DNA of 64,000 nt from Ctena decussata (taxonomy: Eukaryota > Mollusca > Bivalvia > Lucinida > Lucinidae), in NCBI GenBank assembly GCA_963989385.1, contig OZ022508.1, forward strand, positions 50,941,087-51,005,086. Direction: 5' to 3'. This document shows, piece after piece, positions 32,001 through 43,937 of this stretch; the first letter of the stretch is position 1, and every line of letters begins with the position of its first letter. The position numbers and the translations under genes are program-made. The notes under the pieces were generated by a model. The model was not told the DNA's origin. It ran no database searches and saw only the letters and a program-made list of their open reading frames with translations.

Positions 32001-34030
32001 CTTAAAGTGTCAAACTCTGACCAAACCATTTAGAATTTAGAATTAATATTTCTACAGCATTTGGACCAATAATTATAGCTGCAGCGCATTTAATTTGATT
32101 ATAATGGTTTGGTTTCAGTGTAAGCTTCTGTTTTTACGTTTTTGCATGGGGTATGCCTTGTTCCCATGGTTACGGTCAGAAGTCAGCTTTGTCCCACTCT
32201 GTTTTTTTCATTTGCCTAAAATTGAAAGTCTCCTCTTTTATGTTTAAGTATGCAAATGTGTCATAGAAGTGTGCATTTTTAAAGTGATGCTTAAAATGTC
32301 TAAAAACTGTGTTTTGCGATACCTGGTTACCTCATCCACCTTTGAGGACCAGTAGATATACCAAAAACGTTGGAACAATGTTGTTTGTTTTGATGTTTCA
32401 CGTTAATTACATAAGTCCCTACTTTGTAGTTTAAAGAGTTTTTAATCAAGCCTTGTCTATTCTCGGTGATATACATTAGCGAAAAATGCAAATTTCTATA
32501 GAATTTTTGGCATTTTTTCTGCAAAAACAGAAAAACGCGGTTACCATGGCAACCAGATGGCAAACGAAAAAATGAGGTGCCAATTATTTGTTTTTGTCTG
32601 ACTACACACAAAGTGAGAAAGTTTGAAGAAGAACTTCCGACCTTGCATTTCTTGAAAAGTCTGGTGCTTACAGAGAATTGGTAGCATTCCGTGTAAGGCT
32701 CAGGCAGATGTAGTGAAAACCGTGGAAAGTGACATCTCTCAGATTTGACTCATATTCCATGTATGGTTGCCTTTTGATGAAAAAGTAACTCACACAAATA
32801 TTTCCGGTTTCTTTCGAACCGTTGCCATGGTAACCAAGATAACACATTTTTCACAAAAATCTGGCTTTTGTTGCTCGAAAAATCGCTTAAATAGACATAT
32901 TTAAGCAACTGTCTACTCCTTAACGTCCCATACTTAAAAATAATTATTTGTCTCATGTAAATATTTGATGTATGGAGTGAAAATTAAACTTAAAATAAAG
33001 GTCAGCTATCATTCTCTTTGAGTGTACTAAGAGTTTGGAATGTGGTGGGGTCAGCACTTTTTCAAAAATCACAAAAAGTAATGATTTTAAACGAAATTAT
33101 CTTCCGTCAGCAACACAACAGAGCAAAATGGCAACTGTACGCATAATGTCAGTTGTCAGCACAAATAAAGACCATATTCAGATATCTGTGTTTTGGGTCA
33201 ATGTTCAAAGATAAATCCCCTTGCAGTGTACTACCATAACAAAGAAATGAAAACCTCCTTATTGTATTAACCTTAAGTGATTCAGAGGTATTTTATATGA
33301 TGAATGTGTAAAAATGCATATAAACATTTATTAATACATGTTTAAGAATAATTACTCTTTGGGAACTTCAGAGATACATGAAAAGGACCTGAAATGGGGT
33401 CTGATTACCCCACCCCTTTTCTTACACTGGAATATAATTGCAAAGCCTTCTTAATAAAAATGATATGTTTTGATTTCTGATGAAATTTTATGCCTGAAAC
33501 ACTTCAACGTGGAGTTGGGTTTAAACATTAGTACACAGTTTGTACAGTGAAAATGCCGTTACCATGGTAACCATGATATACACATGCATTATACCTCTTA
33601 AGCATGATACAATGATCCTTTAACCTATCAATTTTGATACAAACTAGAAGTCAGTTTTCATCATTTGGTAGTCTGGAGTTTAGACTCTTTACAACCAATA
33701 ATTACTTAAACGGAAACTTATTAAAATCGGGGTTGTATAGCCTCAGAGAATTAAGTTTAATTCAAAAAGATTATGGATATCAGTTTAAGAGGCATTGGCA
33801 GTTTTATCTGTGCAAATTAAAGCAGATAATATAACGCATTTATTCATTTCCTAAAGTATTAATAAGCAAAAACATATCTGGAGAATATGTATGCCTGTGT
33901 TTAATCAATGTTGAAGGCATGTACATATGCAACGGGGTCTAAATACCCCACCCACTTACTGAAATACTTTAAAATTGAAATATGAATATTTTGATTAACA
34001 TACAAAGTACTATCATTAATTATGAGTCAC
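32001..34030 (+). repeat. X-box-rich dispersed repeat, copy 1
   Basis: Contains GTTRCCATGGYAAC-type palindromes at 32540-32553, 32821-32834 and 33558-33571 (a weaker one at 32160-32173), and paired GGGGTCT..TACCCCACCC boxes near 33390 and 33935. The segment from about 32640 to 34030 recurs inverted at 39480-40840. No protein frame. The family is unclassified. Confidence 0.7.
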
Positions 34031-35721
34031 TTCTTTACCATTTTATGTAAATATGACATTTACTTTTGTTTAACACGCCCAAACATTTTATACGCATAGG
34101 CGAATTTTGGTTAAGCATTTTGCTTGTTGTCCGGCCATAACCATTCATAAAACATCTTCTTGTGGGAAATTTTCTGTCTGGCCAAATTAAGTGGCTACAA
34201 CGGAAACGGTATATTCTGTAGAGGACCACTAAATAAAGATGTTTGTGCCGTTTGCGAAAACGGGACGTATTATGCTACGGCGCTGGCGTCAGTTCGCCCT
34301 CGCCTTTTCGTTTCTGGATAACTCCTTTTACAGTTTAATCCGATGGAGCTGAAACATTGTATATGGTAAGACTATGTAATGGAGCAGCGCATATTGGTTC
34401 GAGGTTACCCGCACAACCATACCACCACTTCCTATACATGTTATATGTAAAATTTATATGTAAAGTATGACAAGGAACAGCTTCATGGCTTCAGAGAAGA
34501 TATCGTTTGAATATGTTCATTATAGTCGGACGGATCGACAACAGACGACTGTCTATGTTATAAGCTCACCTATGTACCTTCTCCTCATTGAAATTGTTCT
34601 TTGGAACCAACAAGTAAATAACCTCGAAACTTGGTTTACAACAGTTTAAGTCTCACCACAAACCCCTTCTGTTCAGGAACAAATGGACTGTTTCATTGTT
34701 GTCCGGCTGATTTAACCTGATCTTCATCAAACTTGCAAGTAAACAGGACACCATATAATCTCAGACAGATCCATCCAGACCAGATTTTTCATTTTGTAGT
34801 TAGTTTGACCATGAGTGCAAATATGTATTTGTGTATGGAGCATAGCCTGATAAGCTTTAGGATAGAAGTCCTTAACACAAACAAAGTATGTAATTTAATT
34901 TTGGTGGTGCTTCTGGGGTGATTTGGTTTGTATTTGTGTATGGAGCGTAGCCTGATAAGCTTTAAGATAGAAGTCCTTAACACAAACAAACTATGTAATG
35001 TAACAACCGAGCGGTATGGGTGCTGTTTTCTATATTAAGTCAGGATGACACCGTAGACTATCTCTCAGGAATAACCAACGGAAATAAACACATAAAGACC
35101 CAGAATATGATTACATAAGATTTAATAAATTCTCTTATGCTTGACATCAAAACAAAATATATATAAAGAATGTATTTGTTGCCTTTTCCAACGAAACTGG
35201 CCCTCAGTCCTTGTAAAATCTAACAATTCACAAGAACAATTTCCCTAAACGCGCCCCAGTGCAATCTTTTTGACTGCACTATAAATAGTAACAACAACAA
35301 ACCCCAATGGCGCGTGATTCAAACAGAAACCTACAGGCAACCCCTGTATACACGGCAACCGAAACGCAGCGTATCCTCTCCGCAGATACTGAACTGAAGG
35401 CCTAGATGAAAGATGACGTTTGCTTATATAGTCCAGCGGCCCAGCACACCAGCAAGACGTTGGAAATTCAGCGCGCGACTGAGTTCGGCTGGATTTCCAA
35501 CGTCGCCGGTCGGCTGGTCGCTGAACCCAGCAAACATCTCGCTGGAAAATGTAACGTCAACGGGTGGGGTAATTATAATTGAAATTTGGAATTATTTAAC
35601 ATTAAACAATATTCCTTCTACTAACCAAAACTATCACAGAAATACTTTGAAGTAAAATGTCTTGACTTGCTACAGAAAGCTAAAGCTTGTTATGACGTCA
35701 CAACAACTGGTAATTGACGCA
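34031..35721. repeat. Non-coding; ~110 bp tandem duplication and small hairpins
   Basis: A unit with GTATTTGTGTATGGAGC, GATAAGC and AGTCCTTAACACAAACAAA is duplicated at about 34822-34890 and 34930-34998. A hairpin GTGCCGTTTGCGAAAACGG lies near 34243. A 12 bp perfect inverted repeat GACGTTGGAAAT/ATTTCCAACGTC lies at about 35457-35506. No gene seen. Confidence 0.6.
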
Positions 35722-35735
35722 ACATCAACAGAATG

Positions 35736-36002
35736 GTTGGTTGATTTGATGTTTAACGTCCACGGTAAACAACTAAGGTCATGTCGGGACGGTCAGTTAA
35801 CCTAACCACACTATTCCTGGGCAGGCTTAGACCTCCTAAGCGGTTAACCAGTACTAAGTGCACATACTTTCGCCAGTAACTGACAACTGCCCTTCTTGAA
35901 TCAGCGGAAGGAGAAACGAAAGTATGTGGCCAGACCGGGATTCGAACCCAGGACCTCTGACTTACGAGTCAGGTGCCTTACCGATTGCGCTACCCGGCCC
36001 GG
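35736..36002 (-). mobile_element. Full-length tRNA-derived SINE with 13 bp target duplication
   Basis: Minus strand: a tRNA-like head with A box TAGCGCAATCGG and B box GGTTCGAATCC, then a body with GCCACATACTTTCGTTTCTC and GTTAGGTTAACTGACCGTCC, and a tail ending ATCAAATCAACCAACC. CATCAACAGAATG occurs at both edges (35723-35735 and 36003-36015), a perfect target-site duplication that marks LINE-mediated insertion. The same family occurs at 14505-14720. It may belong to the V-type SINE families described from clams, but I cannot confirm that here. Confidence 0.88.
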
Positions 36003-36300
36003 CATCAACAGAATGATGACCTCATAAGTCGACACGTGGTCTTCAATTATGAATTAAATAAACAATTAAAATCAGTTATTACAAGACAGGATGACTCTAA
36101 ATGGATGGAATGATTATAGAATTAATGAATAATGACATATACGGCAACAACAAGGCTTAACAACAGTTTGAATTCTGGAATTAACAACATGTAAGTACTT
36201 CAGTCCCCACCCGTTGGTTCTTTACAAACAATAAACAAGATAAAATGACATATTGACAATATGACCAAGCATCTCCGACAGCTGAGACAAGAATTGTAAC

Positions 36301-36311
36301 ACGTGTGTGTG

Positions 36312-36383
<72 letters not shown>
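36301..36383. repeat. Compound (GT)n(GA)n microsatellite
   Basis: About 43 bp of GT followed by about 36 bp of GA. Long minus-strand Ser-Leu/His-Thr frames are artefacts. Confidence 0.96.
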
Positions 36384-36780
36384 GAAGTTTGAGGCAGCTG
36401 GATCTGAAAGAGAGAAAGATTCTTCCAAAATATATTGGTTACTAAAGAGAGGAAGGGCATACTCTCATGAACCATAACAACAGCAGCCCCGAGTGCAGAC
36501 AGAATGCAAAGTGAGAGATAGACGGAGGGATAGACAGACAGTACCCCAAAGAACCAAAATGAGATGCAAACCCCTAACATAGGGTAAACAACACATCAAC
36601 TATAATGCTTCGATAAAACAAGTAAAAGTCCTCGACTTTTATAGTAATATAATTTTGGTGGTGCTTCTGGGGTGGTTTGTTTTCTAATTGCCATTGTTCA
36701 ACCGTTTTCTTGTAGTCTTTGGCTATTTACATTATGTCAACCTGCTGGGAAAGAGCTGACACCTTGTTTGTTTTTTTTCA

Positions 36781-36832
36781 AGGGAGGGTGGGGGGGGGGG
36801 GGGGGGTAAGGGGGGAGGGGAGCAGAACTGGT
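36781..36832. repeat. G-rich tract, potential quadruplex
   Basis: GGGAGGGTGG, then a run of about 17 G, then AAGGGGGGAGGGG. Several G-runs of at least three bases. Confidence 0.9.
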
Positions 36833-37209
36833 GGCTTAATTGTTTTTGTTCCTTTCCAGCCTTGTTGTTAACTGAAGATGAGGAATGTTATGATAGCGGC
36901 TTAAGAGTATTCATTTCATAAAAATACTGACTTTTTTATAGTTAGGGAAATGTCTCAAAGGATATCTCATTCATCTTTGATTTGATTGTCACCATTCTTT
37001 TAGATGAACAGAACATGCATTAAGTCTGCAACAACTTACATTCCGCCAACGCAGAGTTATTGACCTTGATAGCCAAAAATGGCCATATTTGACTTTGTCA
37101 AAAGCTTAAACCGTTTAGCCAAATGAAACTAAACTTTTTGTGTGTGTGTTTTCTCAGAATCACAGAATCTGAATTAGCAATATTTCTGATGAGTGACCTT
37201 TTGCGGAAC

Positions 37210-38830
37210 CATTGCAAAAATAAAACGCAGCTGTGCACTAAGCTTCGTAAAAGCCGGCTTTTTTACAGTTTTTTCTGCGTGTATCTCAAAAAGCTGTAGA
37301 AAAGCCGCGATTTTTTGAAAAACCTGCGGAAAAGCTGAAAATTTTTCAAGAGAGCTGTAGAAAAGCTGTACTTTTTTGTGTGAGGCGCGTAAAAGCTTCG
37401 TTTTTTTGTCAAAACGCTGCGACTTTTTAACTATTAGCTATAGAAAAGCTGGATATATTCTATTCTTTTAAAACATGAATTATTTAAGTTAAATACGCAG
37501 CTTTTGGAGCTGCAGAAAACCCGGGTAATAATTCAACTAGCCACAGACCTGGTCATATCATGCACAAAAATTCAAAAATAAAGAAATGCAGCTTTTGCGC
37601 AGCTCTGCAGAGCCGCGTAAATTCATCAACATTAATCTGGTATTATGTATTATTAAGCAATATTACCTTGTTGCTATGGCAATTTTCCCTGTGGGGGGCC
37701 ATGTGGCATAAAAATCTTTCCAAAACACTTTTAAGTCATCATTTGTAGAGAGTCAAGTTAAGAGAAAACAGTGACTTTTAAGCTAAACATATGGAGATAA
37801 TGTTTGTAACTTGTTCATTTTCACTGAATTTGGATTCTGGTAAAATTTAATTTTTTCTAGAATTTCATTTTGTTCTTATCTTATAAATTTTGCATTATTT
37901 AAGACCACAGACAGACAGATAAACTGACATACAAGCAGACAGACAGACAGGCAAGCATGCATGCAGCCCCCCAACACACACATAAAAACACAAACAAAAT
38001 GGGAAAGACTTGAATGTAAAGTCCTTTTGATTGTTTTTCTCCATAAATTCATCATCATCTGTGAGTAAAAATCAAGGGAATGGGATAAGCACTGATATTT
38101 CATAGTTTTATGCTCAGTTTGTATTTTTGTCACTGCATGATTTCTAGTCAGCTGTCTGATATTACCATATCACTGTCGTTACTTTTGAAAGGTTTTTTGT
38201 ATAGCACTGTTCTATCATATTAAATTCAATTTGTTTTTATTTTTTACCTTTCTGTTTTTCTGTCCTCATCCAGAACTTTTAATGACACAGGTTTCTGACA
38301 GATATGCAGCTTTTACGCAGGTCTGCTTTTCAAGCAGTAGAAATGCATCTTTGATGCAGCTTTGACCCAAAGCTGCGTTGAAGCTGCAGAAATGCAGCTT
38401 TGACGCAGCTATAACGCAGCTTTGACATTAAGCTGCATTTCAGCTACAGAAACGCAGCTTTAACGCAGGTCTGAATCAGAGCTGTAGAAAAGCTTCGTTA
38501 AAGCGGCGGATACGCCGGCGGTATTGGCACCTGCGGAAAAGCTGTGTTTCTGTAGCTTAAACGCAGCTTTTGAGTTTGACACAGCTTTTATGTGACTCTG
38601 CGTCAAAGCTGCGTTAGAGGTTCACTTAAGCTGCATTAAAGCCGGCTTTTCTGCAGGTTTGTATAAAGCTGCATTAATGCCGGCTTTTCTGCAGCTCTGC
38701 GGAAAAGCTAGCTTTTCTACAGCTTAAATATGCAGGTGCCAATACCACCGGCTTTTGCAAAACTTCTGCGCAGCTTTCAAAACTGCGCTAAAGCTGTAGA
38801 AAAGCTGGGTTATTTTCGTAAGGGAAAGTT
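37210..38830. repeat. Array of short AGCTGC/GCAGCT palindromic repeats
   Basis: Two dense blocks (37210-37630 and 38300-38830) are built of AAGCTGYRGAAAAGC and its complement GCTTTTCYRCAGCTT, in both orientations with irregular 15-35 bp spacing. GCCGGCTTTT occurs several times. The two blocks could be the arms of one foldback element with a 670 bp middle. No coding frame is convincing. Confidence 0.7.
37669..37682. promoter_or_regulatory. X-box-like palindrome (RFX-type), imperfect
   Basis: GTTGCTATGGCAAT, one or two changes from GTTRCCATGGYAAC. Stands between the two AGCTGC blocks. Confidence 0.4.
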
Positions 38831-39139
38831 ACACTATTGCTATTGTATTGCCGGACAGATGTAAAAATGCAGTAAAAACGCTAAAATCATTTTAAAGAAT
38901 ATTTGACAAAAATATCGAACCAACCATGTTTGATACAGTATTGCACGAATCAAAAACAAGGATTGGCACAGGTTAAAATTTGAATACATGTATTATCTTG
39001 ATGCATCAGATATTTACAGAGTACAAGTAATTCTTCTGGGTATGATTGTTCTGGACTAGACCATTGCTTTAAATGGTGAAGAAGTCTGGACAAGAACATT
39101 GCTTAAAAATGAGAATAAGTTACAATTTATTTTATTTTT

Positions 39140-39370
39140 CAATCTACCTTGGGGGCCATCCTGTGTGTGTGGTTAAGCCCGCTTTAGCCCTTTAAATCGC
39201 TTGTAATCTCCCCGCTGCGGAATCGAGCCAAACTCTGGTCATATACGAGACAAGTCAAGTTCTGCTTGCGAGTAGTCAGGTGGCTTTTCTCGGGATCTCC
39301 CGTTTCCTCACCACCTAATAACAGACTCGGCTCAAAATGAGTGAAGTAATCCTGACTGGTCATGAAAGCC
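39140..39370 (-). mobile_element. SINE-like dispersed repeat (tentative)
   Basis: The minus strand contains GGCTCGATTCCGCAGCGG, close to a pol III B box, and GGGAGATCCCGAGAAAAGCC, whose complement carries the CGGTTTCCTC-type phrase common in invertebrate repeats. No A box, tail or target duplication was established. Confidence 0.35.
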
Positions 39371-39479
39371 CATATAAAAGTTATTCTATGTTCAATAACC
39401 AGTTACACTTTGCAAATGGTTAGTCAAGTGGCAGACAGACATGAAATATAAGCCATATCTGAAACATGTTGAGTTACAC

Positions 39480-40840
39480 TGACTGACTGAGGATCACATT
39501 TATTGTAGTACTTAGAGTGGGTGGGATAGTTAGACCCCAAAGAATATTCATTCCTTTCTGAGGGCTATCAGCAGTCATAGTTCTACTGGAATTATTTATG
39601 ACTATTTAATTGCAATTGTTAAACATTAACATGCACTATACTTGTCCAGTTCTTAAATTTTGAGAAATTTTCATGTTTTCAAACTTTTTGAATTTAATAA
39701 ATATCACGGCCATTGATTCAGTAAATATTACTCAAATACACAGACATCTAATTTTATATCTAGATTGTGATAAAATTGATTTCATAGGTACATTTATAAG
39801 GTTAAGGTATAAACAATCTTTAGAGTAAGTCATATATTTTGTATAAGTAGACACTGGCTTGAAAATATGCCAAAAAGTAGATTTTTACCAAAGAATAACA
39901 TGTTTTTTGTTCAAATTTTTTTATGTCAGTTACCATGGCAACGGTTTTAAAAGACACTATACATACTTTGTTTCAGTTACATTTTTAATTAAAATAAGTT
40001 CTTACACATTTTACCAGCAATATCTTAGCCATGCTAGTTTTGACTAACCATCTAAGTTTCACATTGATTTTACAGTGCTTTATAAGTGGGTGGGGTACTT
40101 AGACCCCTTAAAATATGCATTACATTCATTTCTGAAGGTAACCAGATTTTCAAGTTCTTTCATATGTATTTTATGAATGTTTATATGCACTTTTACACAC
40201 TATATATGCAAGCTACTAGTGCATTCTACAAGGTTTGTGAAGTAAGAAAGTTTTTCACTTTTGTAAAAGTGGTGAAATTCAAAGCCAATTATTTTAAAAG
40301 ATACCCACAAAACACAGACATCTGAATCTACATTTCGTTTGTGGTGACAACTGACTTTACTCAGGTAACAGCCGCTTTGCTATATAGTGTTGCTGACAGA
40401 AGATAAATGCATTCGAAAATGCTAAAAAATCTCATTTTTGAGGATTTGGCAAAAAACGATGACCCTACCATGTTTCTTTCAGTGATAACGCCAACTCACA
40501 CTGTGAAAAAGTATAAGTTTCAATTTGAATAATTGCGGGATACCTCAAATATTTATAGCGTATAAACTGTATGTTTGAACATGAAATATATATGAGTAGA
40601 CATCGTCTTAAAATTGTGCCAAAAAACATGAATTATTTTATAAAATTGTGTGATTTTTGCTCAAAATGTGTTATACTGGTTTCCATGGCAACGGGTTGAA
40701 AGAAACTGGAAATATTTTGCATGGGTTATTTTTTCATCAATACTCAACTATACAATAAGTTTCAGCGATATCTGAGAGATGTCACTTTCCACCATCTGCC
40801 TGAACCTTACATGGAACGGTACTTAAGTAGTGTGACCCCA
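39480..40840 (-). repeat. X-box-rich dispersed repeat, copy 2 (inverted)
   Basis: Reverse-complement relative of about 32640-34030. It shares GAAAGTGACATCTCTCAG (as its complement near 40770), the GGGGTCT..CCCACC boxes (39517, 40086) and X-box palindromes at 39929-39942 and 40679-40692. The intervening 34-39.5 kb is unrelated, so the two are separate insertions, not one simple palindrome. Confidence 0.7.
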
Positions 40841-41522
40841 ATGCTAGAGAACCAGAATCAACACTGAAACACTGACTAACTGGGTTGATGATATCCTCGG
40901 GGACAAATTGTCCATTAGCAGTGATATCGGCCCAGTGGTTCAGTGAAAGTATACATTTACACCATTTTGAAGTCATTTATGAGCAACGTTATTACAAATG
41001 CCAAATTCGTAATGGTCAGATGGAAAGGTGAAACAAGAAGGGTTTTCACGTGGAATGGTTTCTGAAGGAATCTTATCATTTTTTTTTTAGATTCTAGTAA
41101 ACAATAAAAATAAAAAAGAGAGAGAGAAAAAAACAACAACAACAAAGCTTGCTATTGTTACTGTAACAAGGTAACTGCTGCCGACACTAAATGAAAACCA
41201 AGAATTCCGCGGAGTGCTATGTCGCACCTGCACTGCACTTCCACAGTAGTAAGAACTATATTTAAAAAGAACGTTTATGAGAAATGGACAAAAATGCTAG
41301 GGTCAACGCAATTTTTGATGTAAATTGTTTCTAAGTCAGAATAGCATAAATTATAGGTCAAGGGTAGTATTAATTGCAACATCCCTCATGAACATTCCAA
41401 AGAGAAACTTTACGCCAGGTGTGATGACTACAGGTATCATACTTCGAGACAAAAGGACTAAAATGCTAGGGCCGACACAAATTTGGGTGTAAAATTTTGC
41501 AAAGTCAGCAAAGCATGAAGTA

Positions 41523-42350
41523 TACTGAAAGGATTTAAAAACTTCCACTTTTTATTGTTGGCTGATGATCCTTTCACGGGTGACAGCGTTTAGTATTTTC
41601 TGACAAAATGCTTGAAAGTCATCAAATTTAAAGATTATGCAGTTTACTTGAATCATTTATTTAAATGACGTCAGTAAAAGAGCGTTACGTCTATGAAATG
41701 CATAAAGAGATTACGTTTTTATCTTATGCAACATTCTTTTAGATCATTTTTTCCTGTCGATATATTGTTACGTCATCCACGTTGGTTTGCAATTGTGATT
41801 ACAGCCGATGCTGTCGCGCAAAACGCATTACGGAGACGGCGTCAACGTAAGTTAACGTCATAGCCTCTGGTTTTTAGTTTTGGTTAGCTGTTATTCTGGT
41901 GGTCTTTAGAGCTTCCTGTAAACCGTGCACGTCGGCTGAGATTGTAAATTGCCGTAATTAACTCATAGAATTGTCTCGCGACGTCACTTTTTGAAATTTC
42001 AGCATTTGACTGGCCCCAAAACCTGTACCCTTTTGCAATATATAGGCGCGTTATGCCAAACAAAGCCACAGACCGACTTCAAAATTTTAAAAGTTGATTT
42101 GATATTGTAAGACAAATGTTTCCTCAGAAAATTGTATACATGAAGTGATTCATCTGTATGTAAACTGTACTAAAAACATGAGGAACACGTGCTTATTGCT
42201 GGCCGTTTCGGTTGAACGATTTCAAATTCGTGATACTGACATAATCAGGTATAAAAGAATATACATGCTGTGAAATTTTGGTGGACGTAGCTGCATTAAT
42301 TTTTAAGATATTCAAAAATGTAGGGTGGAAGTTTTTAAATCCTTTCAGTA
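41523..42350. mobile_element. TA-flanked MITE nested in H3
   Basis: Left TACTGAAAGGATTTAAAAAC (from 41523) and right GTTTTTAAATCCTTTCAGTA are exact complements and extend inward through CTTCCAC/GTGGAAG. TA is duplicated on both sides. The interrupted H3 core repeat reads through when this segment is removed. Tc1/mariner-like by its TA target. Confidence 0.82.
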
Positions 42351-42628
42351 TATATGTCAAAAGTTAATTAATTGCAACTGCACTCAAGAACATTCTAAGA
42401 AAAAAACTTGATGCCAGGCTTTATGGTTCTCGGTATCATAGTTTGTGAGTAATGGACTGAAACACTAGCATCAACATAATTTTGAATGAAAAAATTACGA
42501 AGTCAGCAGAGCATGAAATATAGGTCAAGGAATAAAGAAGAGCAACAGCCATCGAGGACATTCTCAGAAGAAGCTTACTTCCAGGTTTGATGATTGTAGG
42601 TATCATAGTTTGCGAGAACTGGACTTAA

Positions 42629-43445
42629 GGTGGACGTATACGGAACGACTCTGTTCTTGTTTAAAAAACAAAACAGAGTTATTGTTCATCATCATATCGA
42701 TTAAGTGTGGAGTATATACAGTTGTAACTCTACCGTAAAGATCCTAAGTTTTCGGGCAAACAGGTCTGTACAAACAGTGGAAACCGAGATCAGACTGTTC
42801 CTTAGGGACCAGAATGATCAAGATCTTCACTGTTTCCATTCCATCTGTGCATTTTGTCGACATTACTCTATGGTAGAACCGAATAACAGGAAAATAAATA
42901 GTAGGGCAAGGACCGGCCGTGCTTGCAGCAGGTAGTACAGAATTTGGACAGTCTGTTTTGGGGATATTTTGAACTTAAACATTGTTTTTCTAGGAAACGA
43001 AACGGTGAAATGTTGTGTTTTTTTTTTGTTTTATTCTTTAACATACAGTGTAAGTTCTACTAAAATAATGTGCATAAGCATGCCCAATGGATTGAATATA
43101 TTTTTCATGACGTTTTTCATGAAATTCAATTTTCTTGCATTTTTTAAAGAATGTAAAAATATAGTTATTAGCAAGAGGACTGCAATTTTTTGTTATCAGT
43201 TTGCCTCAAAAATCCAATATTACAGATTATATGATTTGCTGAAATGAAAGTGCATTCATGTGCTAGAGATATGAATTTTAATGGAAAATGTGTAAAAAAG
43301 TACAAAATATTGTTTTTTTTTTTAGAACAAAACGGTGAAAATTGTTTTTTTTTTCTTATCCAAATGTTTGATAGCTCTTTAGGTTATTTAGATGGTATAA
43401 TGGTTTGAATGCCCCGCCAACATTTCTATTCAGTATTCGTCTACC
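42629..43445. mobile_element. TTAA-flanked MITE nested in H3 (piggyBac-like)
   Basis: TTAA at 42625-42628 and 43446-43449. The ends GGTGGACGTATACGGAA and TTCAGTATTCGTCTACC are imperfect complements. The core-repeat phrase 'ctggacTTAA / aacgctaggg' is restored when the insert and one TTAA are removed. 817 bp with T-rich interior and no transposase. A different family from 29702-30561. Confidence 0.78.
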
Positions 43446-43937
43446 TTAAACGCTAGGGTCGACGTAAATGTTGGTGGACAGTTTTACGAAGTCATCAGAG
43501 CAAGAAATATAGATCAAGGGTAAAAATAAGAGCAACAATCCACAAGAACATTCGTAGAAGAGGCTTTATGCCAGGTTTGAGGATTGTAGGTATCATAGTT
43601 TGCGGGAAATGGACTTAAACACTGGGGTCGACGCTAGGGTCGATGTAATTGTTGATGGACAGTTTTACAAAATCAGCAGATCATGAAATATAGATCAAGG
43701 GTAAAAACAAGAGCAACAGCCCTCGAGAACACTCTAAGAATAAGCTTTATGCCAGATTTGATGAGTGTAGGTATTATAGTTTGCGAGAAATGGACTTAAC
43801 ACTAAGGTCGACAGTAGGGTCGACGTAATTGTTGACGGACGGACGAACGGACGGACGGACGAACGGAATGACTGACGGAAGGACGGATGGAAAAGTGATC
43901 TCCTATGTCGCACCTTGCTAAAGCAGGTGCGACAATG

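Larger units (their letters stand above)
41197..43937 (+). mobile_element. Helentron-like non-autonomous element H3 (family B)
   Basis: Same family as H2 in the other orientation. It starts CCAAGAATTCCGCGGAGTGC (hairpin), then GTCGCACCTGC. ~165 bp core repeats (GGTATCATAGTTTGCGAG) follow, then a (GACG)n tract at 43833-43895, ending in the uninterrupted hairpin GTCGCACCTTGC...GCAGGTGCGAC (43910-43936). Two MITEs are nested within it (41523-42350 and 42629-43445). No coding capacity; movement would need a Helentron helicase from elsewhere (inference). Confidence 0.72.

Noticed and set aside
35930..36002. A tRNA gene on the minus strand
   Set aside because: A and B boxes are fine, but the anticodon arm does not fold with a normal seven-base loop and the sequence continues into a SINE body with target duplication.
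31697..41196. A single large palindrome from 31.7 to 41.2 kb
   Set aside because: H2/H3 and the X-box repeats are inverted relative to each other, but the connecting segments do not match, so separate insertions of the same families are more likely.
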